A stretch of DNA of 64,000 nt, taken from the NCBI RefSeq assembly GCF_017641085.1, contig NZ_JAEPPI010000001.1, positions 992,001-1,056,000 on the forward strand. The letters run 5' to 3'. The notes beneath the pieces are model-generated. The model worked only from the letters and a program-made list of their open reading frames with translations, had not been told where the DNA came from and searched no databases. The DNA is from Gracilimonas sp. GTDB lineage: Bacteria > Bacteroidota > Rhodothermia > Balneolales > Balneolaceae. Of the stretch, positions 44,572 through 53,816 are shown piece after piece (position 1 is the first letter of the stretch; every line of letters starts with the position of its first letter). The position numbers were made by a program, and so were the translations under genes.

Positions 44572-45428
44572 GAGTTAGAAAATTTATAGCTTAGCATTTT
44601 ATAGAAAAGTTTGGCTGCCAAAAACTGCGGTGCTGACAGGCCTTCAATAGGGGCAAGTTCCACAATATCGAAGCCCAGTACATTTTTTTGCTGAAATACT
44701 TTCTTGAGATAACGGATTGTCGTGTTCCAGTCCAGCCCGCCGGGCTCTGGAGTTCCGGTTGCCGGCATGATGGAGGGATCAAATACATCAAGGTCTAAGG
44801 TGATGTACACTTTATCAGTAATTTTGGCAATAGAATCATCCATCCAGTCGGTCTGACCATACATATCTTCAGCAAAATAGCATTTATTGCGATCCAGGTA
44901 TTTAAGTTCTTCCGAATCCATACTTCGGATGCCCACCTGAACCAGGTTTGCATTTTGGGACGCATCATATACTGCACAAGCATGATTATAAGGCGAGCCG
45001 TGAAATTTGGGACGCAGATCGGTATGGGCATCCAGCTGCAGGATGGTGATATCGGGGTGAGCTTCGTAAAAAGCTTTGATGATCCCGATGCTGACCGAAT
45101 GTTCTCCACCGAAGAAGGTGAGAAATTTTTCTTTTGTCAGAAGTTCTTTTGTGCTCTTATAAACGGCTTCAAACATCGCTTCCGGGGAGGAATCCTCCAG
45201 TATAGGGTCGATGATGTGAACGCCTTGCTTATAGACCTCACTATCCGTCTCGATATCATAAATCTCCATGTTCTCTGCGGCATCCAGAAAGGCTTCAAAG
45301 CCCTGATCGGCTCCTTTCCCCCAGGTACTGGTTCCATCGTAAGGGATAGACTGTAAAAGTACGTTGGCCCGATCAAAGGCATTATGATTTCCTTCAATTC
45401 CAGCAAAAATTGGGTTATTCTTAGTCAT
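44568..45428 (-). CDS. speB: Agmatinase-like ureohydrolase
   Basis: 286 residues. Manganese ligands are visible in order: FFGGEHSVSIG, LQLDAHTDLR with H and D ligands, HACAVYD, and LDLDVFDPSIMPATGTPEPG. The last phrase, with 'P.TGTPEPGG', favours agmatinase over arginase. It hydrolyses agmatine to putrescine and urea. The gene overlaps arginine decarboxylase by 8 bases upstream and the DHS-like gene by 4 bases downstream, so the three form a coupled polyamine cassette. Confidence 0.92.
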   Translation of the reverse strand: MTKNNPIFAGIEGNHNAFDRANVLLQSIPYDGTSTWGKGADQGFEAFLDAAENMEIYDIETDSEVYKQGVHIIDPILEDSSPEAMFEAVYKSTKELLTKEKFLTFFGGEHSVSIGIIKAFYEAHPDITILQLDAHTDLRPKFHGSPYNHACAVYDASQNANLVQVGIRSMDSEELKYLDRNKCYFAEDMYGQTDWMDDSIAKITDKVYITLDLDVFDPSIMPATGTPEPGGLDWNTTIRYLKKVFQQKNVLGFDIVELAPIEGLSAPQFLAAKLFYKMLSYKFSNS

Positions 45429-46827
45429 TGTATCCCAGAATGTTAAGCATGTTATCTACCGTTTGTTCATCGCGATACACGTAGTCGAATAAATTTCCGT
45501 CTTCATCAATATCCACCACAATGTGCTTGGGCGAAGGGATGAGGCAGTGTTTGATGCCGCCATATCCGCTTATGGAATCCTGGTAGGCCCCCGTGTGGAA
45601 GAACCCAATGTAAAGCGGTTCGGAGTCATCATCCGAAAAAGTGGGGAGAAGTACCTGCTGGTTCAGCTCCTCAGAATTGTAGTAATCGGAATGATCGCAG
45701 CTGATACCGCCAATATTAATTCGCTTGTATTGGTTTTCCCATTTATTGAGGGGGAGAAGGATGAATTTTTCGTTGATGGACCAGGCGTCTGGTATGGTAT
45801 TCATCAGGCTGTTATCAACCAGGTACCAAAGCTCGGCGTCATTTTGTTGTTTTTGTTCCAGCACCTGGAAGATGACCGCACCGCTTTCTCCAACGGTATA
45901 TTTCCCAAATTCGGTATAGATGTTCGGTTCCTCAACGTTTTCATCCTTGCAGGCTTCCTGAATATTTCGCACAATTTCGCCGGTGATGTATTCATAGTCA
46001 AAATCAAAACTGAGGCTATTCTGGATAGGGAATCCACCCCCGATATTTAAAGCATTTACCGAGGGAGCAATTTTCTTGATTTTTGTGAACTGACTCAAAG
46101 CCTTCTTAAATTCATTCCAGTAATACATATTATCGCTTACGCCGGAATCCACGAAAAAGTGAACCATAACCAGTTCAACCTGGTCGTTGCCAATAATGCG
46201 CTCCTTTACAAAGTCAAGAATTTCACGCTTGTTGATACCCAATCTTGAGGTGTAATAAGCAGCTTTAGGGTCTTCCTCAATCGATATCCGCAATCCAATT
46301 TTGATGGGATGATCAAGGTTAAGCTCCATCAGCTGATCCAGCTCCCGGGCATTATCCAGCACACAAATCGAGTTTTTGAAACCTTCTTTATTGAGCCGGC
46401 CAATTTTTTTGATATAATCGTCGGTTTTATAGCCATTGTGAACAATGGTTTTATCATTTGAGAAAACCCCTTTGTTATACAGGTTTTCAATCAGGTCGAT
46501 ATCAAAAGAAGAAGAGGTTTCCAGGGAAACATTTTCTTTTAGGGCTGTTCTTACTACATGATTGAAGTGACAGCATTTGGTGCAATAACAAAACTCATAG
46601 CTGCCGGTGTAGTTGTTTTCAGCAATGGCTTTATTGAAATATTCCCGGGAGTGCTTAATTTTTTCTCTGATCTTGGGAAGGTAAGCCAGCTTAAAGGGGG
46701 TGCCATATTTCTCAATAAGATAGTGTAGATCTACATTGTTGAAATTCAGCGTGCCATCAACCAGACTAAAGCCGTTTTGTGGGAAGTGATAAGTCTGGTC
46801 AATAAGTTCGTGATAGGTATTTTTCAT
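45421..46827 (-). CDS. speA: Arginine decarboxylase, short PLP fold-III type
   Basis: 468 residues, a fold-III (alanine-racemase-type) PLP decarboxylase. The PLP lysine is probably that in FCYCTKCCHFNHVVRTAL. Further marks are SLETSSSFDIDLIENLYNKG, VDSGVSDNMYY, GGGFPIQNS and the C-terminal FHTGAYQDSISGYGGIKHCL with the Cys/Tyr active-site pair region. It is much shorter than the 650-residue SpeA of enterobacteria and fits the compact form found in Bacteroidota. Arginine rather than ornithine or lysine is assigned from the agmatinase gene that overlaps it. It heads the polyamine operon. The cysteine-rich phrase around the PLP lysine is unusual. Confidence 0.88.
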   Translation of the reverse strand: MKNTYHELIDQTYHFPQNGFSLVDGTLNFNNVDLHYLIEKYGTPFKLAYLPKIREKIKHSREYFNKAIAENNYTGSYEFCYCTKCCHFNHVVRTALKENVSLETSSSFDIDLIENLYNKGVFSNDKTIVHNGYKTDDYIKKIGRLNKEGFKNSICVLDNARELDQLMELNLDHPIKIGLRISIEEDPKAAYYTSRLGINKREILDFVKERIIGNDQVELVMVHFFVDSGVSDNMYYWNEFKKALSQFTKIKKIAPSVNALNIGGGFPIQNSLSFDFDYEYITGEIVRNIQEACKDENVEEPNIYTEFGKYTVGESGAVIFQVLEQKQQNDAELWYLVDNSLMNTIPDAWSINEKFILLPLNKWENQYKRINIGGISCDHSDYYNSEELNQQVLLPTFSDDDSEPLYIGFFHTGAYQDSISGYGGIKHCLIPSPKHIVVDIDEDGNLFDYVYRDEQTVDNMLNILGYND

Positions 46828-47100
46828 TAAATAATGTGGGATTAAGAACGAAAGAAGAAAATAATTGGACGACTAATATAAAATATATTTGACTGTATTT
46901 TTTTAGAACGAAAGCATGCCTTTCCATTCATCAAAGATGAAATTACGACTTTTTCAATGATTACTAAACGAAGAGGTCGTTTAATTTTTATTAAATAGAA
47001 AGTTTTAAAATGGGCTTTGTAAATATGAATTGAGGGATTTCGTGCCTATATCATCCAATCGATTCAATGCACAAGTTTAAAAAAGAGTGTAGATTCAGGC

Positions 47101-48762
47101 ATGTCCTTGAAAACAGGTGTTACCCTTATATTTCTTTTAATCCCGGTTCTGGCGTTTACACAAAACCGATCTGCGGAATTTCGTGTTTACGAAAACGGGG
47201 AAGAAGTTGTCATTCCGGATAGTCTGGATGCGGAACTGGCTAAGAATTCAACTCAAATTGAGCAAAAACTTCTTCGATGGTTTGTCTCGGAGGGATTATT
47301 TGATGCGGCTGTGACATCAACTACCGATTCGACTGCACAGGTGACCAAAGGCTGTAAATATCGGCTCGACAAAATGAACGTGCTTTATTCCGGCCAGATT
47401 GACTCATCCTCAACAATTGAACCTGATAAGTTTTACACAGATCAGAACTTACGCGCAGAAATTGCTGAGCTTATTTATGGGATGGAAGAGGATGGATTTC
47501 CTTTTGCTGAAGCTATTATCAAGTCGATTACCCCCATAAAAGAAGAGTGTTTGGTTGATGTGGAAATTGAAATCCTAACCGGTGATAAAGTGACCCGGCC
47601 GGATATATACTTCTCCGGAGCAAGAACAAACTCACAGGATTACCTGAGAAAGATTTCGAGGTTTAATTCAAACAGACAGGTTTCACCTGATTATCTTCGT
47701 ATTCTTCGCTCGAATTTGAATTCAAGTGGTCTTTTCAACGTCGTTGAACCGGCCCGTATTTATCTTCGTCAGGGGGAGCCGGTTATCGTTTTCAGCGTGG
47801 AGGAGCGGTCGCTGAACCAGTTTGATGGTTTACTCGGTTATGTACCTGATGCTGCCGGAAACGGGCAAATTGCAGGGGATGTGGAGCTGTCGCTATGGAA
47901 TGTACTTACCCAGGGAAACGGCATTGATTTTCGTTATCAACGACTGCGACCGGAAACCAGTCAGCTGAATCTGAAAGCTTCTCAGGATTGGATAGGTGAA
48001 ATTCCGGTGGGCATTTCAGCCGGAATGCAGCTCTACCAGAACGATACCACCTACCAAAGCCGGGATGTTGATCTGGACGGATACTACCTGGTGGGCTCAG
48101 GCGTAAAACTGATAGGAGGAGTGGGTTTCCAAAGTACTACGTCGGGCAGTAATCTGCCTCAGGTTGTGGAGCCGGATGGACAAAAAAGAACCGCCCGTTT
48201 AGGTTTTGAATTCACCAATGTAGATCGGTTCGATGTGCCGACCAAAGGCAGTTCTATTCGACTGATACTTGGTATCGCAAATAAAGATTTAAGCGATGAT
48301 TCCCTCACGTCATTCACGCAAAATTCTCTTGAATTCACTGCCCGTAACTACGTACCTGTGTTTGATAAAAGCGTAATTGCCACTTCTTTACATGGCTTTT
48401 TGCTGGAATCTGATAAAGTAACCACCAACGACTTAATCCGGTTTGGAGGAGCAAATTCCTTTCGCGGCTATGCCGAACAGCAGTTCCGGGCCGGAACCAT
48501 GCTTTGGGGAGATGTGGAGTATCGCTTCTTGTTGAACCGTAGATCGTTTTTGTTTGGTTTTGCTGCTGCGGGAGTTTTCGAACGACCGAAGTTGCTCACC
48601 GAAACAGATAACACCTTCCAAATAACAAAATACCTTTTCTCCACAGGTTTTGGGCTGAGTTACCAAACCCAAATCGGCCGATTGAAATTTACCTATGCTA
48701 TTTCTCCAGAAGAGTCTATAGGCAATGGGAAGGTGCACTTTGGGATAAGGACGGAGTTGTAG
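47101..48762 (+). CDS. Omp85-family outer membrane protein (BamA/TamA-like)
   Basis: 553 residues. Signal peptide (MSLKTGVTLIFLLIPVLAFT|QN), one or two POTRA-like domains (about 60-230, with ISRFNSNRQVSPDYLRILRS then LNSSGLFNVVEPARIYL), and a 16-strand type C-terminal barrel. The barrel carries TNVDRFDVPTKGSSIRLILG and the lid motif GGANSFRGYAEQQFRAGTML (the conserved RGF/Y box), and it ends in a strand with FGIRTEL. It is shorter than BamA, so it is more likely a TamA-like or surface-antigen-type transporter or lipid/protein exporter. Stands alone, divergent from the polyamine operon. Confidence 0.88.
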   Translation: MSLKTGVTLIFLLIPVLAFTQNRSAEFRVYENGEEVVIPDSLDAELAKNSTQIEQKLLRWFVSEGLFDAAVTSTTDSTAQVTKGCKYRLDKMNVLYSGQIDSSSTIEPDKFYTDQNLRAEIAELIYGMEEDGFPFAEAIIKSITPIKEECLVDVEIEILTGDKVTRPDIYFSGARTNSQDYLRKISRFNSNRQVSPDYLRILRSNLNSSGLFNVVEPARIYLRQGEPVIVFSVEERSLNQFDGLLGYVPDAAGNGQIAGDVELSLWNVLTQGNGIDFRYQRLRPETSQLNLKASQDWIGEIPVGISAGMQLYQNDTTYQSRDVDLDGYYLVGSGVKLIGGVGFQSTTSGSNLPQVVEPDGQKRTARLGFEFTNVDRFDVPTKGSSIRLILGIANKDLSDDSLTSFTQNSLEFTARNYVPVFDKSVIATSLHGFLLESDKVTTNDLIRFGGANSFRGYAEQQFRAGTMLWGDVEYRFLLNRRSFLFGFAAAGVFERPKLLTETDNTFQITKYLFSTGFGLSYQTQIGRLKFTYAISPEESIGNGKVHFGIRTEL

Positions 48763-49155
48763 ATTATTATTAGCGAACGGTTTGGAGGTATTTCAAAAAT
48801 AATTTCAGGCCCTTAGGCTTACTGGCTATTATGGTAATCCTGAAATTATGCTAATCAAGTTTTCATAATTCTGAACCTTGATTTATGGGATTGAAGAATT
48901 TGCTTGATTAAATAATAAGTATAGCATTTTGAGGAAGAGCTATCCCATAAATAATTGGTCCACATTTACCGATAAAAATTCTTCCTTCCGGTAAGCGTTG
49001 TTCTCTGAATAAGACCATTCTCTTCTGCGAAAATCCATTCTATCCGTCTCATCAGTGTTCGGCTATTGTTTGATTTTAAATTTCCGATAAACCAAAAAAT
49101 CTATATCTATTCACTCATTTTTATTACTTTAAAGTGTCCATATAATCTGAGTGAT
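48763..49155. other. Intergenic region with nested inverted repeats
   Basis: This 393-base AT-rich stretch holds several perfect inverted repeats: ATAATTTCAGG/CCTGAAATTAT (48799-48809 with 48839-48849), ATTTATGGGA/TCCCATAAAT (48881-48890 with 48943-48952), and AATCAAG/CTTGATT (48853-48859 with 48903-48909). Dispersed repeat copy B lies at 49027-49068. No T-run follows the stems. I see no gene; the first hairpin may help end the upstream transcript. Confidence 0.5.
49027..49068. repeat. Dispersed intergenic repeat, copy B
   Basis: GCGAAAATCCATTCTATCCG followed by TCTCATCAGTGTTCGGCTAT; same family as 36391-36432 and 49721-49767. It precedes the toxin-antitoxin module. Confidence 0.5.
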
Positions 49156-49374
49156 ATGAATAAAAAAGTAAAAGAAGTCACAGAAAAGTTAGAGGAACTT
49201 CCAAAAGAGGAGCGGGAGTCATTTGCTGCTTTCGTATTGGAGGAACTTGAAAGTGAAGAGAGATGGTCGCAATTATTTAAGAAGTCTGAATCGGTTCTTA
49301 CTAATTTAGCCAACGAAGCTATCGAGGAATATCAAGCCGGTAAAACAAAGAAACTGGATCAAGACAAGTTATGA
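49156..49374 (+). CDS. Putative antitoxin of RelE-type module
   Basis: 72 residues from the ATG at 49156; a longer frame upstream begins in AT-rich non-coding sequence and I reject it. MNKKVKEVTEKLEELPKEER, FAAFVLEELESEERW, then NEAIEEYQAGKTKKLDQDKL. Highly charged and helical, with the ending 'A..E...GKT..L' typical of small antitoxins of this type. It overlaps the toxin gene by four bases (ATGA). No DNA-binding domain is evident, so regulation may depend on the complex. Confidence 0.75.
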   Translation: MNKKVKEVTEKLEELPKEERESFAAFVLEELESEERWSQLFKKSESVLTNLANEAIEEYQAGKTKKLDQDKL

Positions 49375-49640
49375 TTTCCAGAACAACTAATAAGTTTTGG
49401 AAATGTTACGATCAACTTCCTCACAGTATTAAAGAAAAGGCGCAAAAAGCGTACCGATTCTTTGAAGAGAACCCCGCTCACCCCAGCTTAAGGTTCAAAA
49501 AAATCAATGAGGATCCTAAAGTATACTCTGTAAGGATAACAATAGATTATCGTGCACTCGGAGTAATGGAAAAAGATAAGATTATTTGGTTTTGGATTGG
49601 GTCTCACGATGATTATGAGGCACTTATAAATCAATTATAA
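49371..49640 (+). CDS. RelE/HigB-type toxin
   Basis: 89 residues. FWKCYDQLPHSIKEKAQKAY, FFEENPAHPSLRFKKIN, YSVRITIDYRALGV and IIWFWIGSHDDYEALI are the known blocks of a compact RelE-superfamily toxin ('NP.HPSL..K', 'R....YRA', 'W.WIGSHD.Y'). These usually act as ribosome-dependent or independent mRNA interferases; the catalytic residues are not certain here. Coupled to the antitoxin gene upstream. Confidence 0.87.
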   Translation: MISRTTNKFWKCYDQLPHSIKEKAQKAYRFFEENPAHPSLRFKKINEDPKVYSVRITIDYRALGVMEKDKIIWFWIGSHDDYEALINQL

Positions 49641-49720
49641 TTAGTAATTCAGATTCGGTTAATATCTAATCAAACTATCAGGCTTTTAAATTTATCCTCT
49701 CTTTGCCTGCAGTCAGCCCA

Positions 49721-49767
49721 TTCAAAAAACCATCCTATTCTATCCTTGTCATCCGTGTCCCATTCTT
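49721..49767. repeat. Dispersed intergenic repeat, copy C
   Basis: TTCAAAAAACCATCCTATTC followed by TATCCTTGTCATCCGTGTCC and CATTCTT. Same family as copies A and B; it ends just before the metH promoter candidate. Confidence 0.5.
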
Positions 49768-49772
49768 ATAAG

Positions 49773-49803
49773 TTGCTCAGCGGCTCAACAACCATTATAT
49801 TCA
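49773..49803 (+). promoter_or_regulatory. Candidate promoter of the metH transcript
   Basis: TTG at 49773-49775, 20-base spacer, TATATTCA at 49796-49803 (two bases off TAnnTTTG). The spacing equals that of the rimP and rpsO candidates, and the start point would fall just ahead of the riboswitch. Confidence 0.35.
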
Positions 49804-49820
49804 TTTCGAATTTATTGAAT

Positions 49821-49937
49821 GCTTATAAAGAAAGACCGAGGGATGGGCCCGATGACGTCTTGGCAACCACTACTGAAAAGGGGCAGGTGCCAAATCCCAC
49901 TAAGCACATAACTCGTTATGTGCTTAGAAAGATAAGC
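49821..49937 (+). promoter_or_regulatory. SAM-I (S-box) riboswitch
   Basis: P1 forms between GCTTAT (49821-49826) and ATAAGC (49932-49937). Conserved S-box core elements appear in order: AAAGACCGAGGGATGGGCCC, GATGACGTCTTGGCAACC and GGTGCCAAATCC, then a P4 hairpin AAGCACATAACTCGTTATGT near 49903-49922. S-adenosylmethionine binding should switch the downstream methionine-synthesis genes off. The output is probably translational: TCTTTC (49955-49960) can pair with GAAAGA at 49982-49987, next to the GTG start, or alternatively with GAAAGA at 49927-49932, which shares its last base with P1. Confidence 0.93.
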
Positions 49938-49987
49938 GAGCTAATCACTCACGCTCTTTCTGTATAAGCTAACCCAACATCGAAAGA

Positions 49988-51010
49988 GTGAATATAGAAC
50001 AAGCATTACAAGACCGAATCCTGATTCTTGACGGAGCCATGGGTACCATGATTCAGCGCTATAAGCTGACAGAAGAGGATTTCCGGGGCGAGCAGTTCAA
50101 AGATCATGCAGACGACCTGAAAGGGAATAACGATTTATTAAGCCTTACCCGTCCGGATATTATTCAGGCCATCCATGAAGAGTACCTGGAAGCGGGAGCG
50201 GATATCGTGGAAACCAACACTTTCAGCGGAACCACCATCGCTCAGGCTGATTACAACCTGGAGCACATCGTGTATGAACTGAACCGGAAGTCGGCTGAAA
50301 TAGCGAAGAAAGCCACAGGCAAATTCACCAGGCAAAACCCTGATAAACCACGATTTGTTGCCGGTTCGATGGGGCCAACCAATAAAACGGCTTCTATTTC
50401 GCCTGAAGTCACCGATCCCGGCTATCGCGCTGTTACTTTCGATGAACTGGCGGAAGCTTACAAAGAACAAGCCAAAGGACTTATGGATGGCGGTGCGGAT
50501 TTACTACTTATAGAAACTGTTTTCGACACACTGAATGCCAAGGCAGCTCTCTTTGCGATACAGGAATTATTTGATGAACGGGGAGATAAGTTACCCATCA
50601 TGGTTTCAGGAACTATTACCGATGCTTCTGGACGAACGCTATCCGGGCAAACGGTAGAAGCGTTTTTGATCTCTGTTTCACACGCTCCAATTCTTAGTGT
50701 TGGATTCAATTGCGCCCTGGGGGCAAAGCAACTACAGCCTTACCTCCAAAATTTGGCTGATAAATCAGATTTTTATGTTAGTGCCTACCCGAATGCGGGG
50801 CTTCCGAATGAGTTCGGGGAATATGATCAGGGGCCGGAACTAATGGGGCAGGAAGTGGAGAAATATTTGGAAGATAACCTGGTGAATATACTCGGCGGTT
50901 GTTGTGGAACGACTCCCGCACATATCTCAAAGATGGCTGAACTTGCCCGGAATTTTGAACCCAGAATTGTTAATCGCAAAAGCGCAAAGTTCGCAAAGGA
51001 TATCAATTAA
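49988..51010 (+). CDS. metH: Methionine synthase, homocysteine-binding module (split MetH)
   Basis: 340 residues corresponding to the first domain of cobalamin-dependent Met[35 protein letters not shown], and the zinc-binding cysteines in [10 protein letters not shown] and [12 protein letters not shown]. It activates homocysteine for methyl transfer. The remaining domains are in the next gene, so the two proteins must work together. The start is GTG at 49988, set by the riboswitch platform. The last dozen residues ([12 protein letters not shown]) come from a CGCAAA-rich repeat-like sequence and are not part of the domain. Confidence 0.93.
   Translation: MNIEQALQDRILILDGAMGTMIQRYKLTEEDFRGEQFKDHADDLKGNNDLLSLTRPDIIQAIHEEYLEAGADIVETNTFSGTTIAQADYNLEHIVYELNRKSAEIAKKATGKFTRQNPDKPRFVAGSMGPTNKTASISPEVTDPGYRAVTFDELAEAYKEQAKGLMDGGADLLLIETVFDTLNAKAALFAIQELFDERGDKLPIMVSGTITDASGRTLSGQTVEAFLISVSHAPILSVGFNCALGAKQLQPYLQNLADKSDFYVSAYPNAGLPNEFGEYDQGPELMGQEVEKYLEDNLVNILGGCCGTTPAHISKMAELARNFEPRIVNRKSAKFAKDIN
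50971..51003. repeat. CGCAAA-rich repeat at the end of the first metH gene
   Basis: The run CGCAAAAGCGCAAAGTTCGC followed by AAAGG is a short reiterated phrase (CGCAAAA, CGCAAAG, CGCAAAG) that supplies the final codons of the gene. A partly reversed counterpart, CCTTTAATCTTTGTGC, lies in the following gap at 51076-51091. Confidence 0.45.
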
Positions 51011-51116
51011 ACATGGAGAATTCAGGCAGAAATATACACCTAACATACCAACCGGTAAGTAATCTTTTCGTTAATCCTTTAATCTTTGTGCAAGGCAGCG
51101 CGCTCTGCGATTAATT

Positions 51117-53816
51117 ATGCAATCATTACCTCTAAAGTTAAGCGGACTTGAACCTCTGATCATAACAAAAAACTCCAATTTTGTAAATGTAGGAGAGCGT
51201 ACAAATGTAACGGGTTCAAGAACTTTTCTTAATTACATAAAAAATAATGAATATGATAATGCGCTGAAGGTAGCCCTTGATCAGGTGCAGGGCGGGGCAC
51301 AGATCCTGGACGTCAATGTGGATGAAGGAATGCTGGATAGTGCACAGGAAATGACTCACTTTCTGAACCTGATTGCCTCCGATCCGGATATTGCCCGAAT
51401 TCCGATTATGGTGGATTCCTCAAAGTGGGAAGTAATCCTGGCCGGACTCAAATGCCTGCAGGGGAAAGGTGTCGTAAATTCTATCAGCCTTAAGGATGGT
51501 GAAGAGGAGTTCCTTCGCAGGGCAAAAATTATTCGCCGTTTTGGAGCGGCTGTAATTTGTATGGCTTTTGATGAAGAGGGGCAGGCCGATACTTTACCCA
51601 GACGTAAGGAGATCTGTGGGCGTGCATATAAATTACTGACGGAAGAAGTAGGATTTGATCAGTCAGACATTATTCTTGATCCGAACATCTTTCCTGTTGC
51701 AACAGGAATGGATGAGCATCGCCGGAATGCCATTGACTTTTTTCTGGCTGCCAAATGGATTCGTGAAAACCTCCCCGGAGCTCATGTAATAGGTGGGGTC
51801 AGCAATGTATCGTTCTCTTTCCGAGGGAATAACCGGGTTCGTGAAGCTATTCACTCCGCTTTTCTGTATCACGGCATTCAGCACGGTATGGACATGGGAA
51901 TTGTGAATCCGACTCAGCTTGAAGTATATGATGATATTCCGAAAGAGTTGCTTGAACGAGTGGAAGACGTGCTCTTTGACAGAAGAGATGATGCCACCGA
52001 GCGCCTGCTTGAAATTGCCGAAGAATACAAAGGTGAATCTACCTCAACCCAAAAGAAAACCAGTGATGAATGGCGAAATAAGCCGGTTGAAGAGCGTCTG
52101 AGTCATTCACTGGTAAAAGGGATTAATGAATATGTGGAAGAGGATGCAGAGGAAGCTCGTGTGAAATATGGGAGTCCGCTGGAAGTAATCGAAGGCCCGC
52201 TTATGGATGGTATGAATGTAGTGGGCGATCTGTTTGGTTCCGGTAAAATGTTTCTCCCGCAGGTTGTGAAAAGTGCCCGGGTGATGAAGCAGGCCGTTGC
52301 CTATCTGACGCCATACCTGGAAGAGGAAAAGGCTAAAAATAAAGACACCAGTGAGCAACCCAAGATTCTTTTAGCCACGGTTAAGGGAGATGTGCATGAC
52401 ATTGGTAAGAATATCGTAAGCGTGGTTTTGGCGTGTAATAACTACAATGTGGTGGACCTTGGGGTTATGGTTCCGGCTGACAAGATTCTTGATGAAGCCG
52501 AGAAACATAATGTTGATGCCATTGGTCTAAGTGGATTGATCACGCCTTCGCTGGATGAAATGATCCATGTAGCCCGGGAGATGAAGAAAAGAAAGATGGA
52601 TCTGCCCTTGCTCATTGGCGGAGCGACGACCTCACGACTCCATACGGCTGTTAAGATTGATCCAGAGTATGATGGCTCCATTATTCACGTACTGGATGCT
52701 TCAAGAGCGGTTTCGATTGCCGGAGACGTGATCAGTAAAAAACGTAGGAATGGCGTTCGGTTGGAGGTGAAGAAAGAGTATGAGGAACTTCGGAAACAGC
52801 ATGAAAGCCGGCAGAACCGAAAAGAACTGCTCAGCTATGAAGAAGCTAAAGCCAACAAGGTTGATATTGACTGGGACGGTTATAAGCCTCCAAAACCCTC
52901 ATTCTTGGGTACTAAGACATTTGAGGATTACCCGATTTCAGAGTTAAGGAATTACATTGACTGGTCTCCCTTTTTTAGGACGTGGATGCTTACCGGAAAA
53001 TATCCGGATATCCTTAAAGATGAAGAAGTGGGAGAACAGGCACAGTCTCTTTTTGATGATGCTCAAGTACTCATCGATCGCATTGTGGAAGAAGATTTAT
53101 TACAAGCAAAAGCTGTTATAGGCTTCTATCCTGCAAATAGTTACGGAGATGATATAAAGCTGTATGAAGATGAGAATCGATCTAAGCAGAAAAGCGCATT
53201 CCACTTTTTAAGGCAGCAAAGCAAGAAGAGAACGGGGCAATCCAATTCTTGTCTTTCGGATTTTATCGTACCGGAACAAACAGGAATCCCTGACTACATT
53301 GGGTTCTTTGCTGTTACGGCCGGGCTGGGTATTGAAGCCATCATCGATGAATACAAAAAAGTGAATGATGATTACAATGTGATCTTGGTTAAAGCTGTCG
53401 CTGATCGACTCGCTGAAGCATTCGCCGAACGGATGCATGAACGAGTCCGAAAAGAATTTTGGGGCTATTCAGACGAAGAGAACTTCAGTAATGAGGAACT
53501 AATCGCTGAATCGTATTCTGGAATTCGACCTGCGCCCGGGTATCCCGCCTGTCCTGATCACACCGAAAAACGCATTTTATTTGATTTGCTGGAGGTAGAA
53601 AAAAATGCAGAAATCGAACTCACCGAATCATTTGCTATGTATCCGGCATCCTCGGTAAGCGGTATTTACTTCTCTCATCCTGATTCCCGGTATTTCCGTG
53701 TGGGAAACATTGGTGAAGACCAGGTTATTGATTACGCTGAACGAAAATCATCTACAAAAGAGGAAGTCGAAAAGTGGCTTTCTCCAATTTTAGACTACGA
53801 GCCTACGAAAGAATGA
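51117..53816 (+). CDS. metH: Methionine synthase, folate-, B12- and activation-domain protein (split MetH)
   Basis: 899 residues. Pterin-binding domain (about 15-290): [45 protein letters not shown]. Cobalamin cap and binding domains follow (about 330-560), with the axial ligand His427 in [11 protein letters not shown] and GLSGLITPS. The C-terminal SAM-dependent reactivation domain (about 600-890) has [16 protein letters not shown]. It transfers the methyl group of methyltetrahydrofolate to homocysteine held by the partner protein. The stop overlaps the metF start (ATGA at 53813-53816). Confidence 0.94.
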   Translation: MQSLPLKLSGLEPLIITKNSNFVNVGERTNVTGSRTFLNYIKNNEYDNALKVALDQVQGGAQILDVNVDEGMLDSAQEMTHFLNLIASDPDIARIPIMVDSSKWEVILAGLKCLQGKGVVNSISLKDGEEEFLRRAKIIRRFGAAVICMAFDEEGQADTLPRRKEICGRAYKLLTEEVGFDQSDIILDPNIFPVATGMDEHRRNAIDFFLAAKWIRENLPGAHVIGGVSNVSFSFRGNNRVREAIHSAFLYHGIQHGMDMGIVNPTQLEVYDDIPKELLERVEDVLFDRRDDATERLLEIAEEYKGESTSTQKKTSDEWRNKPVEERLSHSLVKGINEYVEEDAEEARVKYGSPLEVIEGPLMDGMNVVGDLFGSGKMFLPQVVKSARVMKQAVAYLTPYLEEEKAKNKDTSEQPKILLATVKGDVHDIGKNIVSVVLACNNYNVVDLGVMVPADKILDEAEKHNVDAIGLSGLITPSLDEMIHVAREMKKRKMDLPLLIGGATTSRLHTAVKIDPEYDGSIIHVLDASRAVSIAGDVISKKRRNGVRLEVKKEYEELRKQHESRQNRKELLSYEEAKANKVDIDWDGYKPPKPSFLGTKTFEDYPISELRNYIDWSPFFRTWMLTGKYPDILKDEEVGEQAQSLFDDAQVLIDRIVEEDLLQAKAVIGFYPANSYGDDIKLYEDENRSKQKSAFHFLRQQSKKRTGQSNSCLSDFIVPEQTGIPDYIGFFAVTAGLGIEAIIDEYKKVNDDYNVILVKAVADRLAEAFAERMHERVRKEFWGYSDEENFSNEELIAESYSGIRPAPGYPACPDHTEKRILFDLLEVEKNAEIELTESFAMYPASSVSGIYFSHPDSRYFRVGNIGEDQVIDYAERKSSTKEEVEKWLSPILDYEPTKE

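Larger units (their letters stand above)
49641..49987. other. Intergenic region with repeat, promoter and SAM-I riboswitch
   Basis: This 347-base stretch between the toxin gene and metH holds dispersed repeat copy C (49721-49767), a candidate promoter (49773-49803) and a SAM-I riboswitch (49821-49937) with its expression platform to 49988. The separate entries give details. Nothing else is evident. Confidence 0.7.

Noticed and set aside
46828-47100. TATATTTG box at 46884-46891 as an Omp85 gene promoter
   Set aside because: The nearest upstream TTG gives a spacer of only 16 bases and the gene starts more than 200 bases later; too weak to call.
49066-49155. Longer N-terminus for the RelE-module antitoxin
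   Set aside because: The added 30 residues are hydrophobic and AT-rich, start in a repeat-like spacer, and do not fit antitoxins of this type.
51011-51116. Frameshift explanation for the split metH
   Set aside because: Both genes are complete modules with clear starts and stops, and split MetH is known in the phylum; no shift restores one frame across the gap.
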